Positions 16,849-26,266 of a stretch of DNA of 60,185 nucleotides are shown piece by piece. The stretch lies in the NCBI RefSeq assembly GCF_905372745.1, contig NZ_CAJPQR010000012.1:1-60185 (forward strand). The letters are read 5' to 3'. The position numbers and the translations under genes are program-made. The notes under the pieces are model-generated. The model had not been told where the DNA came from. It searched no databases and saw only the letters and a list, made by a program, of their open reading frames with translations. Each line of letters starts with the position of its first letter. Positions within the stretch are counted from its first letter, which is position 1. This stretch comes from an uncultured Campylobacter sp. GTDB taxonomy: Bacteria; Campylobacterota; Campylobacteria; Campylobacterales; Campylobacteraceae.

Positions 16849-16929
16849 AATAGCTAGCCTGAGTTTAACTGTTTTTTCAACTAAAAAAAACTAAAATACA
16901 AACCAAATTTTATAGGTGGAAAGTTCAAG

Positions 16930-17697
16930 ATGGATTTAGGTAGCGTCGTCGGTTGGATAGTTGTTATGGTGCTTTTGCTAGGCTCGATGCAAATGGGCGT
17001 CGGAATCGGAGCTTATATCGATATTCCCTCGGTTTTGATCGTTTTTGGTGGCACGATTTGCGCGCTGATGATCGGCTTTAAGATGGAGCAGATAAAAAAA
17101 CTAGGCACGTTTTATGGCATTGCCGCAAAACCAAAAACGTATAATCTACCCGAAATCGTAAAAAAAATGGTCGAGTACTCCACTAAAGCTCGCCGTGATG
17201 GTATCTTGGCGCTTGAGAGCGACGCAAATAACGAAACCGACCCGTTTCTAAAAAAAGGCTTATCTATGGCGGTTGACGGCAATGAGCCAGACGCCATCAG
17301 ATCGCTACTTGAGATAGATATGGAGCAGTCTAGCTCTAGGCATGGCGATAATATCAAAATTTTTGAGCAAATCGCGGGCTTTGCGGGCTCGATGGGTATG
17401 ATCGGTACGCTCATCGGCCTGGTTGCGATGCTTATGAACATGTCCGATCCTTCGGCTATCGGTCCGTCGATGGCGGTCGCGCTCATTACTACGCTTTACG
17501 GTGCGATGATAGGAAACATCCTGGGCTCGCCCGTGGCAAACATCCTAAGTATCCGCGACAAGGACGAAGGTACGGCAAAGGTGCTAATGCTAGAGGGCAT
17601 AATGGCGATCCAAGCCGGCGATAATCCTAGGACGCTTGAAATGAAGCTGCTATCGTTTTTGCCGCCTAAAGACCGCGTTAGTCAGTTTGATAAGTAG
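16930..17697 (+). CDS. motA: Flagellar motor stator protein MotA
   Basis: A 255-residue inner membrane protein with four helices, two near the N-terminus (about 5-50) and two after a cytoplasmic loop (about 150-205). The charged cytoplasmic loop (SVAR-equivalent region KMVEYSTKARRDGILALES) contacts FliG in the family. GFAGSMGMIGTLIGLVAML and the Pro-containing MSDPSAIGPSMAVALITTLYG form the proton-channel helices. With MotB it makes the ion-driven stator. The gene is first in a motA-motB-fliP run, with motB five bases downstream, behind a sigma54-type promoter at 16833. Confidence 0.95.
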   Translation: MDLGSVVGWIVVMVLLLGSMQMGVGIGAYIDIPSVLIVFGGTICALMIGFKMEQIKKLGTFYGIAAKPKTYNLPEIVKKMVEYSTKARRDGILALESDANNETDPFLKKGLSMAVDGNEPDAIRSLLEIDMEQSSSRHGDNIKIFEQIAGFAGSMGMIGTLIGLVAMLMNMSDPSAIGPSMAVALITTLYGAMIGNILGSPVANILSIRDKDEGTAKVLMLEGIMAIQAGDNPRTLEMKLLSFLPPKDRVSQFDK

Positions 17698-17702
17698 AAA
17701 AA

Positions 17703-18473
17703 ATGGCTAAAAAGTTAATCGATCCGGGTGACTGCCCCAAATGCTTACCCGAGTGGCTCGCGGCGTTTGGCGACTTGATGTCGCTTCTGCTTTGCTTTTT
17801 CGTACTGCTTCTTTCTATGAGTACGATGGACGCGAAAAAGCTAGAGGCCGCGATCGGCTCGCTAAACGGAGCGCTAGGCGTACTTGAGGGCGGAGCAAAG
17901 CCAGACGTGAGCTCCGAGCAAAATCAAGACGACCATGCCACATCAAATAAAGAACGCACGGGCGTGAAGTCGAATTTCGAGCAGACGCTGCGCTCTATCA
18001 ACGAGCTTTTGCATGCTAGCGGCTCGCCTGAAATCACGTTTGAGGAGAGCGAGAGCGGATTTGTGATTAGACTGCCGGCAAATTTACTCTTTGCAAAAGA
18101 TAGCGCCAAGCTGCAAAACGACGATGCGCTGCTATTTTTAAAACGTATCGCGATGGTGATAGCCAAGCTACCGCCCGACGTCGTAGCAAACGTGATCGGA
18201 CATACCGACAGCGAGCAGCCCGCGTCTACCGAGTTTAGAGACAACTGGCAGCTATCGTCGGCTAGAGCTATCAGCGTAGTTAGCGAGCTAATCAAAGACG
18301 GAGTCGATCCTAAAAAGCTAACAGCGTCGGCAAAGGCCGAATTTGAGCCGTTTGCGACGAATTTTACCGAGCAGGGCAGGGAGAAAAACCGCAGGGTCGA
18401 GATACACTTCGTTTCGTTAAATTTAGACGACAAAGCCAAAACGCAAAAAAGCATACTGGACGCGCAGGAGTAA
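17703..18473 (+). CDS. motB: Flagellar motor stator protein MotB
   Basis: A 256-residue protein. A single N-terminal helix (about residues 20-42) carries the proton-binding Asp24 in AFGDLMSLLLCFFVLLLSM. A plug/linker region follows, then a C-terminal OmpA-like peptidoglycan-binding domain (about 130-245) with NVIGHTDSEQPAST, NWQLSSARA and REKNRRVEI. It anchors the stator to the cell wall. The RBS upstream is weak, so translation may be coupled to motA, whose stop is five bases before the ATG. Confidence 0.95.
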   Translation: MAKKLIDPGDCPKCLPEWLAAFGDLMSLLLCFFVLLLSMSTMDAKKLEAAIGSLNGALGVLEGGAKPDVSSEQNQDDHATSNKERTGVKSNFEQTLRSINELLHASGSPEITFEESESGFVIRLPANLLFAKDSAKLQNDDALLFLKRIAMVIAKLPPDVVANVIGHTDSEQPASTEFRDNWQLSSARAISVVSELIKDGVDPKKLTASAKAEFEPFATNFTEQGREKNRRVEIHFVSLNLDDKAKTQKSILDAQE

Positions 18474-18475
18474 AT

Positions 18476-19216
18476 TTGAAAAAACTGACGTTTTTGCTGT
18501 TTTTTATCTTTGCGGCGGTCGCGATCGGCGAGGATAACGTTACGATCCCGACCGTAAATCTCAGCCTAAGCGCGCCTACTACGCCCACCCAGCTAGCTAG
18601 CTCGCTAAACGTCCTACTAGTCCTTACCGTCCTCACGCTAGCTCCTTCGCTGGTTTTTATGATGACCAGCTTTTTGCGGCTCATTATCGTTTTTTCGTTC
18701 TTGCGTCAAGCGATGGGCACGCAGCAGATGCCGCCCTCTACGGTGCTTATTAGTCTTGCGATGGTGCTTACGTTTTTTATCATGGAGCCTGTAGGCAAGA
18801 AAGCCTACGAAGCTGGCGTGCAGCCATATCTAAGCGAACAAATAGGCTACCAAGAGGCCTTTGAGCGCGGTGTAAAGCCGTTTCGCGAGTTTATGATAAA
18901 AAATACGCGCGAGAAGGACTTGGCGCTGTTTTTACGTATCAGAAATATGCCAAACCCGCAAAGCTTTGACGATATCCCGCTCACGGTCGTGATGAGCGCG
19001 TTTATGATCAGCGAGATGAAAACGGCGTTTGAGATAGCCTTTTTGCTCTATCTGCCGTTTTTGGTCATCGATATGGTCGTTAGCTCCGTGCTTATGGCGA
19101 TGGGTATGATGATGCTGCCGCCGACGATGATTTCGCTACCGTTTAAGCTGCTTATTTTCGTACTCGTAGACGGGTGGAATTTGCTCGTCATGAACCTCGT
19201 TAAAAGCTTTCATTAG
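18476..19216 (+). CDS. fliP: Flagellar type III export gate protein FliP
   Basis: A 246-residue protein with an N-terminal signal-like helix (MKKLTFLLFFIFAAVAIG), followed by the FliP core with helices at about 43-75, 85-105, 185-215 and 220-240. Signature stretches are LTLAPSLVFMMTSFLRLIIVFSFLRQA and PPTMISLPFKLLIFVLVDGW. FliP with FliQ and FliR forms the export gate core. Start is TTG at 18476, five bases after AGGAG that lies within the motB end. In C. jejuni fliP also neighbours glmU as I recall; here motAB and a PepSY gene lie between. Confidence 0.95.
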   Translation: MKKLTFLLFFIFAAVAIGEDNVTIPTVNLSLSAPTTPTQLASSLNVLLVLTVLTLAPSLVFMMTSFLRLIIVFSFLRQAMGTQQMPPSTVLISLAMVLTFFIMEPVGKKAYEAGVQPYLSEQIGYQEAFERGVKPFREFMIKNTREKDLALFLRIRNMPNPQSFDDIPLTVVMSAFMISEMKTAFEIAFLLYLPFLVIDMVVSSVLMAMGMMMLPPTMISLPFKLLIFVLVDGWNLLVMNLVKSFH

Positions 19217-19228
19217 GTTTTTTATCGC

Positions 19229-19234
19229 TATAAT
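19229..19234 (+). promoter_or_regulatory. Candidate -10 for the cmeDEF-type operon
   Basis: TATAAT shortly after the fliP stop. The ~120-base leader that follows contains GC-rich complementary segments (GCGGGC near 19298 and GCCCGC near 19321), which could form a hairpin or be a repressor site upstream of the efflux operon. Confidence 0.4.
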
Positions 19235-19357
19235 CTTAAAAATGCTCCATGCGCCGCTTAAATTTTTATTTTATTTTACCTACGGCGCCAGGCCCAGGGC
19301 GGGCAAACCTGCTCAAATTTAGCCCGCGCCGCCCAGAGCTAATATGGAAGGGGTTAG

Positions 19358-20674
19358 ATGAAAAAAATTTATATATTTTTGAGTTTTTGCGTTTTTTTAG
19401 GCGGTTCGGAGGTTAAATTTGAAGGGAATTTGCCCGAGCTGATTTTAGCCGCGCAGAGCTCAAATTTAGCTCACATTTCAAACTACGAACCGCAAAAAGC
19501 GCAGCTGCAAAAAGAGACCGTAAAGAGTGCGTATATGCCAAGTCTCACGATCGACGGCGGATATAGTTTTTTAAGCGGCGACATAAACGTCCTGCGCCCG
19601 CAAAGAGCCGCCACGGCAAGAGCGATTTTGGAGCTTGCCGTTTATGACGGCGGCAAAAGAGAAGCCCTGCTAAGCTCGCTTTCGCACCTTAGCGCGGCTG
19701 AAATTTTAAAAAACGAGGAGTATCAAAACCTGCTTGCGTTTAACGCGACCAAGCTTTATTTTAGCTTTTTGTCGCTGGGTGAGCTCGCGCTGGCAAAAGA
19801 GGGCGAGATAAACTACCTAAAAAACGCGCTAAATAGGCTGGAAAAGTACTACCGCGCAGGGCTTAGCGACGAGAGCGAGTATGAAGCGGTAAACGCTAGA
19901 TATGCCATGGCGCTCGCCGAACGCCTCGAAATCTCGCAAAATCAAAATGAGATAAAAAATCAAATTTATGCGCTAACGGGCAGAGATATCGAGCCTGTGG
20001 CGGGCTCTAGGATCGCGTTTGCAGACGACGACTCCGCACCGCAAAAAAGCGAAAAGCCCGAGCTTGAGGCGCTTAGTCTAAATTTCGCCGCGGCTCTTGA
20101 GGACGAAAAGATAACCGCGTCCGAGACTAACCCGCAAATTTTCATCAAAAACACCTACACCTTTATGCGCACGCATTACGATAGAAACTTGCTGCCCGCG
20201 CAGTATCGAAGCGTGCTGGAGCCGTATTTCGACGACTTTTTTAAGCCAAATTTAAATACAAACGAGCTGATTTTGGGCTTTAGCTGGAAGGCGTTTGATT
20301 TTGGCGCAAACAAAAAGCGGCGCGAGATAAAGCGCATTAGCGCGCTGCAAGCGAAGTTAAATCTGGATCAAAAGCGATTGCAAAACGAGCTAAATTTGAC
20401 GAATATCAAAAACGATCTAAAGACGCTCGAGCAAAAGATCGCCGCCGGCAAAAGCGCGCTAAACTCGGCGCAAACCTCGCTAAATGCCGTTAGTAAAAAG
20501 TATGAAGCCGGGCTTCTTGGATACGTCGAGTTTTTAAACGCGACCGCGCAGAGCTTTAGCGCAGGCAGCGCGCTGGAGCTAAGCAAGAGTAAATTTGAGA
20601 TCAAAAAGGCGGAGTATCTGTATGAACGCGGCGGCAAGATCGCCGAAAATATCGAAAAAACGGAGCGCAAATGA
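19358..20674 (+). CDS. cmeD: Outer membrane efflux protein, CmeD-like (TolC family)
   Basis: A 438-residue TolC-family protein with a signal peptide (MKKIYIFLSFCVFLGGS) and long alpha-helical hairpins. The first repeat is QKAQLQKETVKSAYMPSLTIDGGYSF and the second is at about 300-420, with NELNLTNIKNDLKTLEQKIAAGKSALNSA. It would form the outer membrane channel of a tripartite pump. The gene order outer membrane protein, adaptor, RND is that of cmeDEF in C. jejuni, and the downstream pump matches CmeF in length and N-terminus. AAGGGG precedes the ATG, and its stop overlaps cmeE by four bases (ATGA). Confidence 0.85.
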   Translation: MKKIYIFLSFCVFLGGSEVKFEGNLPELILAAQSSNLAHISNYEPQKAQLQKETVKSAYMPSLTIDGGYSFLSGDINVLRPQRAATARAILELAVYDGGKREALLSSLSHLSAAEILKNEEYQNLLAFNATKLYFSFLSLGELALAKEGEINYLKNALNRLEKYYRAGLSDESEYEAVNARYAMALAERLEISQNQNEIKNQIYALTGRDIEPVAGSRIAFADDDSAPQKSEKPELEALSLNFAAALEDEKITASETNPQIFIKNTYTFMRTHYDRNLLPAQYRSVLEPYFDDFFKPNLNTNELILGFSWKAFDFGANKKRREIKRISALQAKLNLDQKRLQNELNLTNIKNDLKTLEQKIAAGKSALNSAQTSLNAVSKKYEAGLLGYVEFLNATAQSFSAGSALELSKSKFEIKKAEYLYERGGKIAENIEKTERK

Positions 20675-21840
20675 ATAAAATTTTACTTTTTTTACTGAGC
20701 GCGGCGGTTGCGCTTTGTGCCCAGGATAGGATCTACGCGAGCTTTGACGTCGCGGCCGCAAAAGACGCACATCTTGCGCTAAAGGCCGTGGGTATCGTAA
20801 AGAGCGTAAACGTAGAAATCGGCTCTGCGGTAAAGCGCGGCGACGTGCTACTCGAGCTTGAAAACGAGAGCGAAAAGCTAGCCGTAAGGCTCGCTCAAAA
20901 CGACCTAGAAAGCGCGCAGACGGCAAAAGCTCACGCAAAAAGCGTGCTGGATAAATTTAAGCTCGTTCAAAGCGTGAGCTCGAAGCAGGCTTTTGAAAAT
21001 GCGGAGTTTGATTTTAAAAACGCCGCGCTAGCCGAAAACAGAGCTCATCTGGCGCTAAATTTGGCGCAAAAAAGACTCGAGGATACGAGGCTACTCGCGC
21101 CTTTTGACGGGACGATATCTGGCAAGAGTATCGAGGTCGGCGAGGGCGTTGGCGGCGTAGCGCAAAAGCTGATGTCGATTTTTTCCTATCCGGACGTCAA
21201 GCTCAAGCTCAGCTTTGATGAGAAATTTAAAGACCGCGTGAAAATCGGTAGCGAATTTATCTATAAACTAGACGGCCAAATCGAGGAAAGACGCGGCGAG
21301 ATCAGCCTCATCTACCCGACTATCGATACGAAAAACGGCAAAATTTACGCCGAAGTGCAGGCGCAAAATTTGACGCCGGGGCTTTTTGGCGAGGGGTATA
21401 TCGTCTCTAGCGCTCAAGACGGGGATGCAACGAGCGATAAAAATGCCGCCGAGCCTAAAAACAAGGACGAAAATAAAACATTTGGGCTTAAATTTGAAGG
21501 CTTGAAAAGCGGCGGTCATGCCGCTGCTGGCGCGAAATTTGACGATAAAAAAGTCAGCCTTGACGCGGCTAGGTTTTTAAATTTGAGGGCGCAAACAAAA
21601 AGCGAGATAAATTTAAACTCAAATTTGGATTGCGGCGTTAAATTTGAGTTCGCCGCGAAAAATGCAAATTTGGCGGGCGCGTTAAATTTGTCGCATAAAC
21701 AAAGCGGCACAAATTTAAACGCGGAATTTGACGCGGCGCAAATTTTACTAGTCGCTAAACGCCAAATGCTTTTTGCGGAGCAGGGCGAACGGGTAAATTT
21801 GACGCAAAAGGCAGTTTTAGCGAAGGCGCAAAATGTATAA
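20671..21840 (+). CDS. cmeE: RND periplasmic adaptor, CmeE-like, with low-complexity C-terminal extension
   Basis: A 389-residue protein: signal peptide (about 1-17), lipoyl/barrel-sandwich halves (VKSVNVEIGSAVKRGDVLLELEN and APFDGTISGKSIEVGEGV), a coiled-coil hairpin between them (about 70-135), and a beta-barrel ending near residue 245 (NLTPGLFGEGYIV). C. jejuni CmeE is about 250 residues from memory, so residues ~250-389 are extra. This tail is Asn/Lys/Ala/Phe-rich low complexity (KFEGLKSGG, SEINLNSNLD) encoded by DNA with eleven AAATTT words in 420 bases. The core should still bridge CmeD and CmeF. The gene overlaps cmeF by eight bases. Confidence 0.82.
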   Translation: MNKILLFLLSAAVALCAQDRIYASFDVAAAKDAHLALKAVGIVKSVNVEIGSAVKRGDVLLELENESEKLAVRLAQNDLESAQTAKAHAKSVLDKFKLVQSVSSKQAFENAEFDFKNAALAENRAHLALNLAQKRLEDTRLLAPFDGTISGKSIEVGEGVGGVAQKLMSIFSYPDVKLKLSFDEKFKDRVKIGSEFIYKLDGQIEERRGEISLIYPTIDTKNGKIYAEVQAQNLTPGLFGEGYIVSSAQDGDATSDKNAAEPKNKDENKTFGLKFEGLKSGGHAAAGAKFDDKKVSLDAARFLNLRAQTKSEINLNSNLDCGVKFEFAAKNANLAGALNLSHKQSGTNLNAEFDAAQILLVAKRQMLFAEQGERVNLTQKAVLAKAQNV

Positions 21841-24800
21841 ACTAGCCATAAATCGTCCGATTACGACGCTGATGTTTTTCGTCGCGCTCGTATTTTTCGG
21901 GGCGATGTCGCTTCTTAGGATGCCGGTAAATCTCTTTCCCGAGGTCGTCATCCCGCTGGTTAAGATCACGACCTATGCGCCGGGCGATATGAGCCTCATC
22001 GAGAGCAGGGTCACTAAAAAGATCGAGGACGAGGTCTCGACGATAGACGGTATCAAAAAGATTAGGTCATATACATTTAACAACCTCAGCATCGTTTTGG
22101 TCGAGTTTAATCTCAAGAAAAACATCGACGTCGCCGCGAACGACGTGCGCGACAAGGTCGCAAAGGCAAAGCTGGACGCCCAGCCCGAGATAGAGAAAAT
22201 CAACAGCGACAGCGGCAAGGTGGCGAGCTTTTTCGTTAGCCGTAAGGACGAAAATTTAACCGCGCTTATGCAGGCGGTCAAAGACGAGGCAAAGCCGTTT
22301 TTGCAGCGCGTAAAAGGCGTGGGCAAGGTCGATGACAAGGGCTTTTTGGAGCCTGAGATTAAAATTTACCTTGATCCGTTTAAGCTCGATAAATACTCCC
22401 TAACCGCGGCCTCGGTCATAAATATAATCAAATCGCAAAATTTAAAAGCGCCGCTTGGCAAGCTCGAAAACAGCGAGTTTGAGATATTTTTAAAGAGCGA
22501 ATTTGATGCTAAAAGCGTGCGCGAGCTAGAGGAGATACGCCTGCAAAAAGACGTGTTTTTAAAAGACGTCGCGCACATTGAGCTATCTCATCACGACACC
22601 GACGCCGTGGCGATGTATAACGGCAAGCGCGGAGTGCTGCTCGACGCTATAAAAGTAAGCGGCGCAAACACGATCGAGACGATAGACGCGCTCAAGGCTA
22701 AAACCGGCGAACTAGCCGCAAAACTGGGCGAAAACTACGAAGTAGAGCGGGTTTACGAAAAGAGCGAAAGCATCCTAAAGCACATAAATCAGGTCAAATT
22801 TGACATGATGCTAGGCGTCGCGCTCACCGTCGTCATTGTCTTTTTCTTTTTGCGAAGCTTTAGCGCGACTATCATCGCCGCGCTTGCGATACCTGCTAGT
22901 ATCGTGGGGACGTTTTTTATCATCGATGTTTTGGGCTTTGATTTAAACCGCCTCACGCTGCTGGCTCTCACGCTTGGTATCGGTATATTTATCGACGATG
23001 CGATCGTGGTCGTGGAAAATATCTCCAAAAAGATGCAAGAGGGCGAGAGCAATCCGCTAAAAGCGAGCTTTGAGGGCGTGCGCGAGATCGCCTTTAGCGT
23101 GCTTAGCATTAGCGCGGTGCTGCTTTGCGTGTTTGTGCCGATTGCCTTTATGGAGGGAATTGTCGGGCAGTATTTTAACTCCTTTGGTATGAGCGTGAGC
23201 GGCGGTATCGTGGTGTCATTTTTGGTTTGCATTATGCTGATACCTAGCCTGGCGGCGAGGTTTTTGAGCGAGGGCGAGAGTAAATTTTACCGCGTGACGG
23301 AGCCTATATTTGAGGCGCTTGAGAGCGGTTACGAGCGGCTTTTGAAGCTTATTTTGAGGTTTAAAACCGCGTTTGTTATCCTTACCTTCGGCGTGCTAGC
23401 TCTTTGTATGAGCCTAGCGGGCAAGGTCGGTATGGACTTTTTGCCCGTCGAGGACGAGGGACAGTTTGAGATATTTTTAAAGGCAAACCCCGGCATCTCG
23501 GTCGAGGCTATGAGCGCTAGAGCCGGCGAGGTCGTGCGCGAGGTAGATAGCGATCCACGCGTCGAGTACTCGTATATGATCGCTGGCTACACGGACTCAA
23601 AAGACGCATACAAGGCTAAAATTTACGTCCGCCTAAAAGGCTTTGAGTCGCGAAAAGAGCGCCAAACGCAGATAATGGACGAGTATAGAAAAAAGCTTAA
23701 ATTTGACGACCTCTCCGTCAAAGTCCTGCAGATACCATACGTCGATACGGGTAGCGACAGCGAGCCGGTACAGCTAACGATCACGGGAGATAGCCTGGAA
23801 AAGCTAGACGAAATCCTGCCAAAAGCCATCGCCATGGTGCGCGCGATAGAGGGCACGACGGATGTGGGCAGCGATAACGAGGATAAGATAAACGAGCTGC
23901 AAATCAGCGTAAATAAAGACAAAGCCAAGCGCCTAAACATCGATCCTAGCGCGGTCGCGCAGGTGATATACGCGTCGTTTGGGCAAAATAGGCTTGGTAG
24001 CTTTGATAACGGCGACGCGCAGTACGATATGATACTGAGGTTTGACGACGAGTACCGTAAGGACGCGCAGGCGCTACAAAAGCTAAAGATCAAAAATGCG
24101 TACGGCGAGAGTATAAGCCTAAGCGCGGTGGCCGAGTTTAAGACGAGCAAGACCTTTTCCGTGATAAACCGCTTTAACAAACAGCGTCAGATCAGGATCG
24201 TCGCAAACGTCGATAACGTCCCGCTAGGCGCCGTACAAAAAGGCATCGACGAAAATATCGGTAAAATTTTGCCCGCAGGCTATGATTACGTGATGACGGG
24301 CTTTATCGAGATGATGAACGACACGAACGCGGCCTTCGTCTTTACGATCAGCCTTAGCGTCGTGCTCATCTATATGATTCTGGCTGCGCTTTACGAGAGC
24401 TTCGTGCTACCTATCATCATCATGATCTCTATGCCGCTGGCGTTTGGCGGCGTGGCGGTCGGGCTGCACCTTAGCGGCAACTCATTTAGCCTATTCGTCA
24501 TGGTCGGCGCGATCTTGCTTTTTGGTATGGTGGGTAAAAACGCGATTTTAGTCGTGGATTTCGCCAACCGATACGCAAACGAGGGCGCGCCGCTAAACGA
24601 AGCCATCGTGCGCGCTGGCGTCAAGAGGCTGCGAGCGATACTGATGACTACTTTTGCGATGATATTTGCGATGTTGCCGCTTGCGCTTAGCAGAGGTGCC
24701 GGATACGAGGGCAACTCCCCTATGGCTATCTCGGTGATCTCGGGGCTCATCAGTTCGACGCTGCTAACGCTGCTAGTGGTGCCTGCGCTCTTTGGTGCAG

Positions 24801-24853
24801 TGTATAAGATAGATAAATTTGTGAGTAAAATTTATAAAAGAGAGGAAATTTAG
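21833..24853 (+). CDS. cmeF: RND multidrug efflux transporter, CmeF-like
   Basis: A 1006-residue AcrB/MMPL-type proton-drug antiporter starting MYKLAINRPITTLMFFVAL. It has twelve helices in two halves (helix 1 near 10-28, then about 320-510 and 855-990) and two large periplasmic loops. TLGIGIFIDDAIVVVENI carries the paired Asp residues of the proton relay in helix 4, and VGKNAILVVDFANRYANEG is the matching helix 10 region. Length, N-terminus and gene order fit C. jejuni CmeF. Substrate range cannot be read from sequence. A 14-base perfect palindrome follows two bases after the stop. Confidence 0.9.
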   Translation: MYKLAINRPITTLMFFVALVFFGAMSLLRMPVNLFPEVVIPLVKITTYAPGDMSLIESRVTKKIEDEVSTIDGIKKIRSYTFNNLSIVLVEFNLKKNIDVAANDVRDKVAKAKLDAQPEIEKINSDSGKVASFFVSRKDENLTALMQAVKDEAKPFLQRVKGVGKVDDKGFLEPEIKIYLDPFKLDKYSLTAASVINIIKSQNLKAPLGKLENSEFEIFLKSEFDAKSVRELEEIRLQKDVFLKDVAHIELSHHDTDAVAMYNGKRGVLLDAIKVSGANTIETIDALKAKTGELAAKLGENYEVERVYEKSESILKHINQVKFDMMLGVALTVVIVFFFLRSFSATIIAALAIPASIVGTFFIIDVLGFDLNRLTLLALTLGIGIFIDDAIVVVENISKKMQEGESNPLKASFEGVREIAFSVLSISAVLLCVFVPIAFMEGIVGQYFNSFGMSVSGGIVVSFLVCIMLIPSLAARFLSEGESKFYRVTEPIFEALESGYERLLKLILRFKTAFVILTFGVLALCMSLAGKVGMDFLPVEDEGQFEIFLKANPGISVEAMSARAGEVVREVDSDPRVEYSYMIAGYTDSKDAYKAKIYVRLKGFESRKERQTQIMDEYRKKLKFDDLSVKVLQIPYVDTGSDSEPVQLTITGDSLEKLDEILPKAIAMVRAIEGTTDVGSDNEDKINELQISVNKDKAKRLNIDPSAVAQVIYASFGQNRLGSFDNGDAQYDMILRFDDEYRKDAQALQKLKIKNAYGESISLSAVAEFKTSKTFSVINRFNKQRQIRIVANVDNVPLGAVQKGIDENIGKILPAGYDYVMTGFIEMMNDTNAAFVFTISLSVVLIYMILAALYESFVLPIIIMISMPLAFGGVAVGLHLSGNSFSLFVMVGAILLFGMVGKNAILVVDFANRYANEGAPLNEAIVRAGVKRLRAILMTTFAMIFAMLPLALSRGAGYEGNSPMAISVISGLISSTLLTLLVVPALFGAVYKIDKFVSKIYKREEI

Positions 24854-24854
24854 G

Positions 24855-24868
24855 GCTTAAATTTAAGC
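24855..24868. repeat. 14-base perfect palindrome after cmeF
   Basis: GCTTAAATTTAAGC starts two bases after the cmeF stop and is followed by a short T-containing stretch. It may act as a weak terminator; the core AAATTT is the commonest word in this genome, so chance is possible. Confidence 0.35.
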
Positions 24869-25168
24869 TTGCTTTCGGCGAGACTTGCATCAAATTTGCA
24901 CTCGGCGGTTGCTCGACCATTGGGCGCTAATTTTGTTTAAACTAAAAAGCTGATTTTGCTTTGAGACCACATTAAACTGATTTCCGTAATTTAACGTAAC
25001 AAATTTGCCATTTTGTATTCGTCTGCCTCTACTAAACCCTGTTTTTAAATATTTAGCGCAAAATATAGATTCCTTATTTATTTGATAACGGTTTTAGAAA
25101 TTATTAATTTTTAAAATGCTAAAATCCGCGCCGATTTAAAGTAAATTTTAAAAGGACGAATTTTAAAC
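24869..25168. other. Gene-free interval upstream of the siderophore receptor operon
   Basis: 300 bases, AT-rich toward the right end. A possible -10 (TAAAAT) lies at 25120-25125. TTTGATAAC near 25081 resembles half of a Fur site, but I see no complete Fur box. No gene or repeat is evident. Confidence 0.4.
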
Positions 25169-26266
25169 GTGAGTATACTTGACAAAAAGACGATGTATAA
25201 AATTCATACTTATATTTCACTCATATTTTGCATTCCGCTAGTTATCGCATGCTTTACGGGATCGGTTTTGGTTTATAAAGACGAGATAAATAATATCTTA
25301 ATGCCAGGCGTTATCTACGTCGAAAAAAATAGCGACGAAAACGAGCAAAAAAGTAGATTTAAATTTGACGAGCTAAGAGAAAAAATAGAAAAAGAGTATC
25401 CGCATCACGAGATAGTAGGCTGGAATATCGACGCAGATCCCCAAAAAACGGACAAAATTTGGCTGTTAAAGCACGGAGCGGGCGAAAAAGAGTGGGCGTG
25501 CGTGTATCTGGACGCTTTTAGCGGAGAGATAAAAAGCGATCTCGTGCCGCATGATAGCGGACTCATCGGGGTTATAACCGAGCTTCACGAAAATTTGCTT
25601 CTTGAAAAAAGCGGTCAAATTTTGCTTGGACTAACGGCGATTTTTGCTTTTCTTATTTCGATTAGCGGCTTTATCGTTTACCGAAATTTTTGGACGAATT
25701 TACTGCGCCTTCGGTTTGCGAGAATGGCGGTTTTTATGAGCGATTCGCACAAATTTATCGGCGTTTTTTCTACGCCCGTTATCTTTGCAGTCGCGCTTAG
25801 CGGTGCTTGGTGGGAGCTTAGGTTTATGTTTATGCCGCCTTTTGATAATTCTAAATTCGTAATCGGTCCGCAAATTTACGATAAAAATATCTCTATCGAC
25901 GCCCTCGTACAAAAAGCGGCCTCGGATATGCCAGGATTTGAGACGCACTACGTTAGTTTTCCGTTTTATGATGGCGCAAATATCACGCTTTACGGGCAAA
26001 AACCGAGTCAAAGCTTCCTACATAGCCAGTACTCAAGCACCGTTTCTTATGATAAACACAGCGCAAATTTAATCGATGTAAAAGATATCGAGCTAGCAAG
26101 CAATAAGGATAAGTTTTTATCGACGTTTAGGCGCGCTCACTACGGCGACTATAACGCCGCGACCAAATTTATCTGGTTTTTATGCGGGCTAGCTCCACTT
26201 GCGCTTAGCGTTTCGGGCATTTATTTATGGATAAAAAGATCAAATTTTAAAAGGAGAAAAAGATGA
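25169..26266 (+). CDS. PepSY-associated TM helix protein linked to TonB receptor
   Basis: A 365-residue membrane protein of the PepSY_TM/PiuB family: N-terminal helix (HTYISLIFCIPLVIACFTGSVLVYKDE), ELHENLLLEKSG with a second helix (LLGLTAIFAFLISISGFIVY), SHKFIGVFSTPVIFAVALSGAWW, and a C-terminal helix (FLCGLAPLALSVSGIYLW). The helix-associated His residues are kept. It overlaps the TonB-dependent receptor gene by four bases (ATGA), so it most likely serves the same iron-siderophore uptake route, possibly as an inner membrane reductase; that function is inference from family context. Start is GTG at 25169; AAAGGA is 12 bases upstream, so the in-frame ATG at 25193 is an alternative. Confidence 0.8.
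   Translation: MSILDKKTMYKIHTYISLIFCIPLVIACFTGSVLVYKDEINNILMPGVIYVEKNSDENEQKSRFKFDELREKIEKEYPHHEIVGWNIDADPQKTDKIWLLKHGAGEKEWACVYLDAFSGEIKSDLVPHDSGLIGVITELHENLLLEKSGQILLGLTAIFAFLISISGFIVYRNFWTNLLRLRFARMAVFMSDSHKFIGVFSTPVIFAVALSGAWWELRFMFMPPFDNSKFVIGPQIYDKNISIDALVQKAASDMPGFETHYVSFPFYDGANITLYGQKPSQSFLHSQYSSTVSYDKHSANLIDVKDIELASNKDKFLSTFRRAHYGDYNAATKFIWFLCGLAPLALSVSGIYLWIKRSNFKRRKR

Noticed and set aside
25081..25125. Fur box upstream of the siderophore receptor operon
   Set aside because: Only a half-site-like TTTGATAAC is present; the full inverted repeat is not there.
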